Virus record (IMG/VR): IMGVR_UViG_3300030099_002989
Location: 1-44,579 of that record
Length of the DNA stretch: 44,579 nt
DNA from: a virus
Strand: one strand, 5' to 3'
Made by a program: the position numbers and the translations under genes. The notes below the pieces were generated by a model. That model searched no databases and was not told the origin of the DNA. It saw only the letters and a program-made list of their open reading frames with translations. Below, in pieces: positions 29,980 to 39,300 of the stretch (positions within the stretch are counted from its first letter, which is position 1; every line of letters begins with the position of its first letter).

Positions 29980-31600
29980 CGGGTAATTTCCATCCAGCGG
30001 CAGCGATCTCGTCGATCAGTGCTTTTGCCTCGTATGAGGATCGGGCTGTAAGTTTGTATCGGTCAAGGATTGCCTCTTGCTTGAAACTTGGACGGCCAAG
30101 TTTCCTGCGCATCATAATGTCCCCAACCAATCTACCAGCCTGCTTGCGCGTCAATCCTGTCGGATCGACACCATTGTTCATCAACATGGCTTGTTGCTTT
30201 TCGGATGCCTGCTCTCTGGGGTCTGATGGGTGGACTGGGGTCATGTCGAAACGTGCAAAAGGGTCAACCTCTCTGGCGTGGTAATCAGCCTTAAGTTTGA
30301 CTTTTGCTTTGCGAAGGATTTCACGCTGGCGTGCCTCTTCGCGCTGCTTCTCCTCTTCCTCCCGGATCTCCGCCATGCGCAGAGCATCCTCTGGGTCGGT
30401 CACCCCTTCGTCAGCAATGATCCTTTTTGCACGGTCAACCACACCTTCTGGCTTGTTGCCGGCAAGAACATCTGCCATACCTATCAGTTTGTGACGGCCG
30501 GAGTTACCTTTGAAGTCAACAACTGTGCAAAAGGGTTTTTCACTCGACCCGATGGCCGCCACCCGCTGCTCCTTCGTCATCGTCTGCAAAGGTGGAGTGA
30601 TCGGCCTCGTCGCTCGACCCACGCACTGGACGTACTTCGCCCGCACCTTGGTCGCTGTCATCATTACGATTGCGTCGCAACGGGGAGCGTCGAAGCCCTC
30701 GGTAAGCACTCCAACATTCGTCACAAATTGAAGCGACCCACCCGCAAATCGCGCAAGTATGTCCGCCCTCTCCTCTGGGCTGGTCTTTCCATGGACACAT
30801 GCTGCTATGCCCTCCTTGTGTCTGTTAAATACTTCGGCAGCCATTTCAGCCTGCCGCACTGTTGCACAAAACACGATTGCACTCTTGTCCTTGAGTAACT
30901 CAAGGGTTGGTGAAACCATGCCGTGTATGTTCTTTTCTTGCTCCAGCACCTCAGCCAAGTCGCCCCCGCACAGGTCGCCCAACCTTGTCTTGATCTCAGA
31001 GTAATCAAGGCTGCCCACAGTGACGTACTGCTGGCGGATAGGCACAAGCCATCCGTCACGAACAGCATCACCAATTTCGTACTGGAATGGGCAGTCATCG
31101 AAGATTTCCCCAAGACCCAGTTGATCTCCACGGTCAGGAGTAGCGGTTACCCCAATCACTTTGTGCTTGGGGTTTTGCTGAAAGTGATCTATGACGTTTC
31201 GGTACGACTTCGCAAGCGCGTGATGTGCCTCATCAATGATGAGCAAGTCCCATTCGTCGGGCTGAAAACGCTGGTATCTACGGTCTAAAATCCATTTTGC
31301 ATTCATGGTTTGCACCGAAGTGACGAAGACTGGAACCTCACCTTTAGCCCATTGTCCAGCCTTTTCAATCTCTGGCTGCACGCCAGCGATTTGCTCAATA
31401 CGGCTGGCGGCTTGGCGAATCAACTCATCACGGTGCGCCATGACGCAGACACGCTTGCCTTTGCTCAAGGCTCTGCGAATGATTTCGCAAAAGATCGTAG
31501 TCTTTCCTACACCAGTTGCCGCGACCAGCAGGCACGACCGATTCCTTGACAAAGAATTGGACGCAGCAGCGATTGCTTGGTGTTGGTAATCACGAAGCAT
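29843..31600 (-). CDS. SF2 DEAH-box helicase
   Basis: This encodes 585 residues from ATG 31600. Walker A AATGVGKTT is at 27-35, DEAHHA at 123-128, TATP near 153, and motif VI (QCVGRATRP) near 350. After residue 400 there is a highly charged helical part (AEIREEEEKQREEARQREIL). It unwinds DNA in replication or recombination. The start overlaps the zinc-ribbon gene stop by 11 bases. Confidence 0.85.
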   Translation of the reverse strand: MLRDYQHQAIAAASNSLSRNRSCLLVAATGVGKTTIFCEIIRRALSKGKRVCVMAHRDELIRQAASRIEQIAGVQPEIEKAGQWAKGEVPVFVTSVQTMNAKWILDRRYQRFQPDEWDLLIIDEAHHALAKSYRNVIDHFQQNPKHKVIGVTATPDRGDQLGLGEIFDDCPFQYEIGDAVRDGWLVPIRQQYVTVGSLDYSEIKTRLGDLCGGDLAEVLEQEKNIHGMVSPTLELLKDKSAIVFCATVRQAEMAAEVFNRHKEGIAACVHGKTSPEERADILARFAGGSLQFVTNVGVLTEGFDAPRCDAIVMMTATKVRAKYVQCVGRATRPITPPLQTMTKEQRVAAIGSSEKPFCTVVDFKGNSGRHKLIGMADVLAGNKPEGVVDRAKRIIADEGVTDPEDALRMAEIREEEEKQREEARQREILRKAKVKLKADYHAREVDPFARFDMTPVHPSDPREQASEKQQAMLMNNGVDPTGLTRKQAGRLVGDIMMRRKLGRPSFKQEAILDRYKLTARSSYEAKALIDEIAAAGWKLPDAPARREPETSVLSSEDAKEQRPLPEVDSGRTGERDISDRSPGGG

Positions 31601-31859
31601 GGAACTCTTTTGGCTGCATTGCAGCAAACTCTTTGCTCATCCAGCCAGTTTCTTTGCATGCGCGGCAGCCCTGCCCTGAGCAGTAGCCGCACATAACATC
31701 TGGAGATGCAAGTTTGAGATGGTTGTCAACCGCTTGAATGTGAACCATCACTGCCTGTTTGTCCAAGACTGGAGTGTCTAGTTTGGTTGAAAGAAGAGCG
31801 GTGTTTGCAAGCAACGCCCGTATCTCTCGGATCTTGTTTTGCATATCAGTCGCGTCCAT
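31590..31859 (-). CDS. small zinc-ribbon protein
   Basis: This encodes 89 residues. The N-terminus MDATDMQNKIREIRALLANT is helical. CGYCSGQGCRACKETGW is a DnaJ-type zinc ribbon (CxxCxGxGC). It is the first gene of the minus replication block. No Shine-Dalgarno is visible (GTGTTTGC-ATG), and the promoter candidate lies only a few bases upstream, so a leaderless mRNA is possible. Confidence 0.6.
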   Translation of the reverse strand: MDATDMQNKIREIRALLANTALLSTKLDTPVLDKQAVMVHIQAVDNHLKLASPDVMCGYCSGQGCRACKETGWMSKEFAAMQPKEFHAS

Positions 31860-31865
31860 GCAAAC

Positions 31866-31894
31866 ACGGTACAGTATCTATTTTACCCTGTCAA
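31866..31894 (-). promoter_or_regulatory. candidate promoter for the minus replication block
   Basis: TTGACA at 31894..31889 on the minus strand is followed by 17 bases and TACCGT. The -35 is perfect, the -10 weak. It would start transcription close to the ATG at 31859. Confidence 0.4.
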
Positions 31895-31917
31895 CCAAAA
31901 GAATCTGGTTTTTTCTC

Positions 31918-31947
31918 TTGACACGGTCTAGCCATTTTTGGTACAAC
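31918..31947 (+). promoter_or_regulatory. candidate promoter for the RecE/SSB-like block
   Basis: TTGACA (31918-31923) is followed after 18 bases by TACAAC (31942-31947) with a TGG just before it, an extended -10. It lies 31 bases upstream of ATG 31979 and faces away from the minus-strand TTGACA. Confidence 0.5.
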
Positions 31948-31978
31948 CCCTTTCAACCCCAGTTTGGAGGACATAAAT

Positions 31979-32803
31979 ATGGGATTAGTAAACATAGATG
32001 AAGAGCAGTACAGGGCTTTGCCTTTGATGAATCAAAGTGCAATCAAGTACGGCTTGAGAAGTATGGCTCACATGAAGGCTTACCTTGATGGTGAGATTAC
32101 ATACGAAAGTGATGCTCTTTCTCTCGGCTCACTTGTACATGCAGTAGTCCTTGAGGAGGAATACGTCAAAGACATGTATGCAATCATGCCCAAGATTGAC
32201 CGCCGCACAAAAGCGGGAAAACTTGAGTACGAAGATTTCATGCAAGTCAACTCTGATCGTGTGATTTGCAAGCAAGAGGATTGGGATCTTGCCATGAAAA
32301 TGCGGGATTCTGTGCGAAACCACCCTGCTGCTGCACCCCTGTTTAACCGCAAAGGTAAAGTGGAGCAAACTTTGACTTGGCGAGACCCGGACACCGGGGT
32401 AGACTGCAAAGGCCGAATTGACCTTTTGCTTCCGGGCAAGGGGCGACAGAAACCTATGATTGTGGATCTAAAAACCACGCAAGATGCGGGCTTTAAGTTT
32501 GCGAATAGCATTGCCAAGTTTGGCTACCACACGCAAGCCGCCTTTTACAAAGACGGCATGGAACACGGAGAGAAGAAAAACTGCGGTTTTTGTATAATTG
32601 CAGTCGAGAAAACACCCCCATACGCAGTAGGTGTGTACCTATTGGATGGGAAAGCCGTAGAACAGGGGAGAAAAAATTACAAAAGGGTGTTGACACAATG
32701 GACAGAGTGTGTAGCATCTGGGAACTATCCGGCATATAGTCTCTCGCCGGAGACCCTTTCTCTTCCTGACTGGGCTATTGAACACGAACCTCTAACTATC
32801 TGA
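31979..32803 (+). CDS. RecE/exonuclease VIII-like PD-(D/E)XK nuclease
   Basis: This encodes 274 residues from ATG 31979, eight bases after GGAGG. SLGSLVHAVVLEEEYVKDMY has the conserved His54; KGRIDLL at 144-150 carries Asp148; IVDLKTTQDA at 161-170 gives Asp163 and Lys165; YHTQAAFY at 183-190 has the Gln-Tyr motif. This is the DUF3799/RecE-Cas4-like group. It resects double-stranded ends to single strand for recombination. No annealing protein was recognised beside it, although the next gene may bind the ssDNA. Confidence 0.85.
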   Translation: MGLVNIDEEQYRALPLMNQSAIKYGLRSMAHMKAYLDGEITYESDALSLGSLVHAVVLEEEYVKDMYAIMPKIDRRTKAGKLEYEDFMQVNSDRVICKQEDWDLAMKMRDSVRNHPAAAPLFNRKGKVEQTLTWRDPDTGVDCKGRIDLLLPGKGRQKPMIVDLKTTQDAGFKFANSIAKFGYHTQAAFYKDGMEHGEKKNCGFCIIAVEKTPPYAVGVYLLDGKAVEQGRKNYKRVLTQWTECVASGNYPAYSLSPETLSLPDWAIEHEPLTI

Positions 32804-32817
32804 AAAGGAACTTCAAC

Positions 32818-33195
32818 ATGAACATCAACGATGCTTTTCCCGGAACATATTTTAAGGCGGCGGACGTGGCACAGCCACGGCTTCTGACGGTTGCCAGCGT
32901 GTCAATCGAACAGATGCAGGATGGAACCCAAAAACCCGCAATCTCCTTCAATGAATCTCAACAAAAGTTCGTCTTGAACAAGACGAACGCAAACACCTTG
33001 TCCGCTGCTCTCGGTCCTCAAACTGAGAATTGGACAGGCCGTCAGATCGAACTGTATCAGGATCAGGCATCATTCCAAGGAAGGGTTATGCCATGTGTCC
33101 GATGTCGTCTTCCACAGGGGGCTGCACAAGCATCTCCCCCTCCGCAGCCAGTTGCTCCGCAACAACCTGTGAATCAAGACGAAGTCCCGTTCTGA
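32818..33195 (+). CDS. SSB-like phage protein
   Basis: This encodes 125 residues. It begins MNINDAFPGTYFKAADVAQP, with FVLNKTNANTLSAALGPQTE and VMPCVRCRL, a pattern seen in a widely shared phage family. A Pro/Gln-rich linker follows, and it ends NQDEVPF, like the acidic tip of SSB proteins (xDxPF). It could bind the single strands made by the exonuclease. Placement next to RecE supports this. Not proven by a known OB fold. Confidence 0.55.
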   Translation: MNINDAFPGTYFKAADVAQPRLLTVASVSIEQMQDGTQKPAISFNESQQKFVLNKTNANTLSAALGPQTENWTGRQIELYQDQASFQGRVMPCVRCRLPQGAAQASPPPQPVAPQQPVNQDEVPF

Positions 33196-33207
33196 CACAC
33201 CTCCGCG

Positions 33208-33237
33208 CCAAGGGGGGAATCCACCCTCCCCCCTTGG
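33208..33237 (+). terminator. terminator-like hairpin between convergent genes
   Basis: A perfect 10-bp GC-rich stem (CCAAGGGGGG and complement) around loop AATCCACCCT. It sits 12 bases after the SSB-like stop and faces the end of the giant minus-strand gene. The following bases are not a strong U-tract. Confidence 0.6.
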
Positions 33238-33295
33238 TGTTTGCCCCTATAAGGTCCGTGCAAACGGCGGGGCGACATATCCTAATTTGGGGCAG

Positions 33296-33327
33296 CGGCT
33301 CCTAGTCGAGTGTACGGCTAGGAGTCG
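33296..33327 (-). terminator. hairpin at the end of the late operon
   Basis: Arms CGGCTCCTAG (33296-33305) and CTAGGAGTCG (33318-33327), 10 bp with one G-U, spaced by 12 bases. The TAG stop of the giant gene lies within. It is a possible terminator for the long late transcript. Confidence 0.5.
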
Positions 33328-36300
33328 CTTGTCTTTGACGTGAACGCAATGTTTTGAGACGCTTAAGAGCCTCGGCACGTTGTGCCAAGGGCGCGTCAGG
33401 GTTGTTAAGAGCAGCACGCCTGATGTTTCGATCAAGGAATTTCGTGTCGATTTCAACCGGAATGTGTACCCCGCGCATCATTGCCGGAATACGCTTTCGG
33501 GCGATGCCTGCCGAGTACATCAACTCAGACCTTCTGCGTGTTGATATGTTCAGCCGTTCAGCCGCCCGCAAGATTCGCATGAAGCCCTGCAAGTTTTGCT
33601 CACGCGCTGCGTTAACGGTGTCGTAGGCGCGCTCCAACTCCCGCTCAGACACCGTACCTGCCCGGCCGGCAACTCTGGTCAACTGGCCACGCAACTCGAT
33701 TTCCATCTTCGCAAACGTGCGGCAGTGGAATGAGAACGCCTGCTCAGGGTTGATCGGCTGCTGCTTGAACCCGGTTGCGATAGACAATGCGTGGCTGCGG
33801 AAGTTGTACATGTTTCCGTAGTCGTCAGTCTTACCCTGTGCAATCTTCAACGGAATGTCGAGCAATTGTTTGTATGCACCCGGTGCAAAGTCGGTAAAGA
33901 TATGTTCGGCAATCTTCACGATCTTGGTCATACGCTCGTCGGCACGGGCATAGATGGGGCGACCAGTCGCAGTCTTGCCGTTGTACACCTCAAGCAATGT
34001 CCCAAACACCATGTCTTCTTCGATGAATGGTGCAAGAATCTCATACATAGCACCACGCTTTAGACCGTCTGTCGAACCAAACATGGCTTCCTCAAAAGAC
34101 TCGCCTCGCATAAGTGCTTGAACAGGTTTTGCAAAGTATGCAAACGGATCGGTGTACCCGATGTCAATGTAGGTGTACTCACCCTTGTCGTTCTTGTAGA
34201 CAATGAGAGGAGAGTTTTGCGCCCATGGCGGAACCATCTCTCGCAACGCTGAGACCTCATCCTCGTCGATGCCAAGCAGGGCAGTGATCTGTCGAGCCAA
34301 AGCCCATCCCATGTTGTATGCAACAAGTTGACCCATGGCCCGCTTCATGCCGATCTTGCGCAAGACTGGGTCGTTCAGTTCGTTTGCTGTAATTCTTGCG
34401 CGGTTTACACCAGTACGCAGCACCTCAAACGGGAACGACACAAACGTGCCAACAAAAGGAGAACGACGCAAAGCACGGAGCAAACGGCCCGGCATGTTGT
34501 AGTTGGGGTAGGTGTCACGGATCATCACCGCAACTTGCTCGTCAATGTTTGCAGGAATTTCTTGCCCCGCATCTGTGTACGCCTTCTCGTACCGCTTCTT
34601 CTCGAAGGTGAATGCGTAGATTTTCCAAGCATCATCTTCAAACGAGTACAGTCGGTTTGCGGCATCAATAAGTTGTTGCGCTTTCTTGCCTGCAACTTTC
34701 GCTACATCATTGTCTTGCAACTTGCGCAAGAACTGAGGCACATCCATTCCAGCAGCGTTTGCTTGGTCAATCAAATCAATGATGTCCTGAACGCTACCAC
34801 CCTGAACAACCCCAAGTTCTACTAGACGGTTGTACTCCTGCTGCGCCTTTTCTTTGTTGCCACTCCTCCACGACTGAACAAACGGCGCAGCCTCATACAC
34901 AGACTTGAGGGATGCAATGGAACCCATACCAATGTGTCCGTTTGCAATGGCAAACCCAACGTTGCCAAACATGTTTCTCACATGGGTCATCGGAGAACCG
35001 ATGGTTTTGCCCCACTTGACCGCAGCGACCCCACGGTAGTAGAGGGCAGCCATATCACCTGTGTAGCCTTCTGGTGAGTGGGCGGACTCGTACGCCTCCA
35101 TAAATTCAACCGTGGTGTACTTGCCGGCAAGTCCACCGTACCGACCTTTGTCGGTTGGGAACTGAATCACGGCATCACCAGTCGCCTCGTCAAAGATAAA
35201 TGAACCCGCGCCAGCGTCGGCCACTTCGTTTGTGAATCTGAACGTTGCAGCCAACTGTCCCATCTTTTGCATGGACTTGGCGTAGTTGACGTTGGGGTCG
35301 TCGTACTCACCCCACAAGGCTCTAAGTTCCTGCGGGATATTACCGCGCCGCTTCAATACATCAGCAACAACACCACCTTTACCCGATGCGAGCAAAGCAA
35401 CTGGTGAATTAGATTCGCGGCCTGCAAGAAGCAGTTGTTTAATAACAATTTCGGCCTCCTCGTCCGTCATGGTTTTGCCATCCGCCTTGGCTGTGCGGAT
35501 GAGATAGCGTTTCATTTTGTTCCGAACATCTTTCGGAACCTTCTTTGCCCAATCAGGGTCGTCAAACACCCGGTAAGACCTATGAACGTAGAAGCCCTTG
35601 TTTGCTTTGACCGACAGTGCAAGATCACCACTGATTGCTCCAGCGTCAATCAGCAAGTCTGTCATTTTGTCGATGTCATTACGCATACCCTCTGCTGCCG
35701 CTCGGGTTCGTGGCGGTAGTTGTGGCATCAGCCTTGTGTCTTTCATGGCAGCATCAACAAACTGAATCAGTTGTTCTTTGCTAAAGCCAGCCTCTTTGTA
35801 TTCCGCGTCTACAGCAGAGGACAACTGAGAGGCTCGGAAGTTGACTTGATCTTGCGCTGCACGGATTCGTGAGTCCTTGCGGAACTTTGCGTTGAACACC
35901 TTGGGTGGCAAATCACCACGGCTCCGGAGCAAGCCAAGCAAAGAGTTGCCGCCGAGCAAAGACGGATCAAACTTCGGCCCTATTTCCGCAATACCTTGCG
36001 TCATGGATTTCGGAACGCTGTGCGTTACAAAATCCAACTTAATATCAAATGCATTGAAGGGAGGAACTGTGTCACCACTTCTTGCGCCAATTCTTGGGTC
36101 TTGTATCCGTGAAAGTCTGGTCACTGAGTTGGAGTATGCAATCAACTCGTTAATAGAGTCAACCAAACTGTTTCGGGCATTTTTTTGTTCTTCAAAGTCC
36201 GCTTCGTGGTCCGTGTTGGGGTCGCGCAAATACTCCGCTGTGTACTTAGGATCTTGAACAATATCGTGGATTTTTTTTGCGGCTACTTTTACATCGTTGT

Positions 36301-39300
36301 AACGACTTTGCCAGTCTGGATCTGTCAGAAGGGTTGGATCAGCCCCTGATACTTGTTGCCGGATTCCGTCAATAACACGGTTGTTGTTATCAACCATATT
36401 CTGAATCCGGTAATTTTTATCACTGATTGCAGAAGTATCTCCAACTTCTGGAGTTGGCTCAACCATGATGCTTGTGCTTCTTGTGCCACCCTCGATTGGT
36501 GCTTGGTCATATACAAAGTAGGGATTGTCGTGTTGAAGGTGCAAACGTCCCGCTGATGTAAATGCAAACCGGCGGTATGTTTTTGATCGGCCACCAGCGT
36601 ATGTAGATGTAGAGTAGTTGACCTCTCTTTTGCCCCACCCAAGTTCGGACATTCTCTGAATGGTACGCTCCACATGGCCCATTACCAATTTAGTTTGGAA
36701 CGGTGTCATTCCAATGTCTGCCATAACATCGTGGTTACCCGCAATGTCATTGGTAAAAATAATCGTCCCATCGTTGTTCATAACAATTCTGAGTTGAAAG
36801 GTATCTGGCAATACCAAACCGCTTTTTTCGTACTTTTCTCTAGCCTGTTTAGCAATTCTTCTTAATAGTTGATCCCGGGTTTTAGGATTGTTTGGATCAG
36901 GGTTGCCGTTTGCATCTTTGTTGAACAGTCTCTTGTACCTTGGCGATCCGTCTGGTTTAAACTCAGTTTGCTTTTGCTGGATCTCCGCCCACTCGGCATC
37001 TTCTTTTGCCGTTACTTCGGCAAGCGACAGTGACGAGTAGGGCGGAAGAGTCTGTTGGCCCTGTGGAACAGGGTTCTTGGGCAACTCTATTGTTATTGCG
37101 ACATCACTATCCTCTAAGTCAACGTCGATTTCGTCGATATTAGAAAAACTACCTCTTCGTCTAGGGATGGTTTGTTGAGCGATTTTAGCATTTTCAGATG
37201 CCATATATGCAAACGCTGCTTGATCTAAGTCTTGCGCCAACTGCATGTCTGATGCGTCTGCGTTGCCCGCTTGTATTTTCTCTTCAAGTTCTCTGAGTTT
37301 GGTTTCGTTAAGGTTAAATTCCACGCGACCAACAACAGCAACAGCATCCTTAAGTTCTTCAGGAGTTGGAGCAAGTGCGCCGTTTGCGTCAGTGCTGTAT
37401 GGCTTTATAGAACCACGAGTTTGGACTTTGATTTTTGGTTTGCCCGCCTGTTCCCGCACCACTCTAAAAACTTTTTCAGGAACAAAAGGCTTAGTGAAGT
37501 TGGTTTTTAAAAGTGAAGAATCACTGTTGAATTCCCCATCATCAAAGTCATGTTCGTCTGATGTCTTTACCTCTTTTGGATCGTAGTCACTCAGTTGGTT
37601 TTCAATAACGTTTGCAAACTGGCCGGACTCCTCAAATACCACTTCGTCTTCTTGAATGAACTGTTTGTTCTTTGCGCGGACAACAAAGTTTTCAGCATCA
37701 AGTTGCGACATCCCGCCTTCGTCACGAGCGTACCGAATTAGGTCTGACATGATGCCCTCGTACCCTTCTGGATCTTGAGCCAACATGTCTTCAATCATGT
37801 TGCGAACAACCTGCTCCCTCGTGGGTTCGGGGTTGGTCAAACGTTCAGCAATACCAGCAGCATGAAGGTGCGCATTAAGAATCCCCGCAACCTGCCGCTC
37901 TTCAACAACATCTTGTAGAAGGCCAATATCGTCAGCAATTCCCTCCAAGTTTTCACCAAAAATTGGTGAAGTTAAAATGTCGCCGGGGATCTTGTTGCCG
38001 CTTCTTGCTTTTGCTCGGAAAATTGCATTGTCCAAAGCAAACTTGCCATCGGTGCGAAGTTGGTCGCCAAGTTCTTCTGCCTGCTTTTTGCGCGCGCCAG
38101 ACTTGACTCGGTCCATAGTGTCAACGCGAGTCTCAACGGATGCAGGCGCACCCCTTCCTTCAAACGCAGGCCGAGACGGCGCTTCGTCCGGGAAGTCAAA
38201 CTCCATCTGCTGTCCTTGCGGCGCAAGATCGGCAGCCTTGCGTTCAGCAATAGCATCTATGCTGTCTACAGCATTGGCTTCAGCAAAAGCGGCATTCAAA
38301 CCTTCCGCAAGAGTTTCAGCGTCATCGAGGTCAACCGCATCCTGCAAAGCATCAGCCGCCATCGCCGTGGCTGCTCCCTCTGCATCAGCGGTATCACCTT
38401 CAGGCAAAGCGGGTGGCCCGCGTGCATCTGGAGAGTCTAGTTGTGGCCTCGGCTTACCGGCTAGGGCTTGGTCTGTAAATGCTTTGCCTTCAGCACCAGC
38501 CATTTCAAATGCGTCAATCAACGCATCCCAAGACTTCATGGACTTCCAAGCCTTTGACAGGCTGGCGTGCGCCCTAAACGAACTAAACATGTTGCGCAAA
38601 CGGAACACCATCTTGGTAAACTTGTTGCGCTTCATTCCACGGAAAGCATTGGCAAGTGCGCTCATCTGGGATTTGTTTGCAGCGACACCCTCTGCTTCAG
38701 TGCTTTCTTGCACAACCCCACCCTCGGTGGTGTACTCACCGCCTACCAACAACTCAACTGCGTACGGCGCAATTTCTTTCGCCATCCCGGGTTCTTCTTT
38801 GAGCAACTCCAATGCTTCAGCATCTGTGAAGTCTTGGTTTTCAGGTAGATTTATGCCTTGTGATTTTGCTTTTGCTTGGGCGCGACGACGCAAAAACTCT
38901 TTGGCTGCACGCATCATAAGGTCAGGGTTTGCATCCCCTAGACCTTGCACTAACGCAGCGTACGCTTGGGGATGTTCTGCCTGCAAGGTGTGAGTAAACT
39001 CGTGAGCAAACACTGAAGAGATCATTGCGTCTAATCGGCGTTGCATTTCAGGGTTTGCTTCAGTTGCTGCTTCTGCCTCGGCAAAGACTTTTGCGTTGAC
39101 AAGTATCACACCTGTATCTGCATCACGCACAGCAGCGTCGCCAGTTAGTTCTGTAACAAACACCACTGGCACGCCGGCCTGTGCCATAGCGTCTTGCAGT
39201 TCTTGCGCCAGTTCTGTTGGGGGAGGCACCGACTCTCCCTTTACTTTCCCAGCATTTACAGCACGATTAACAACACCTGCAACAACAGTGGCGGGGTCAG

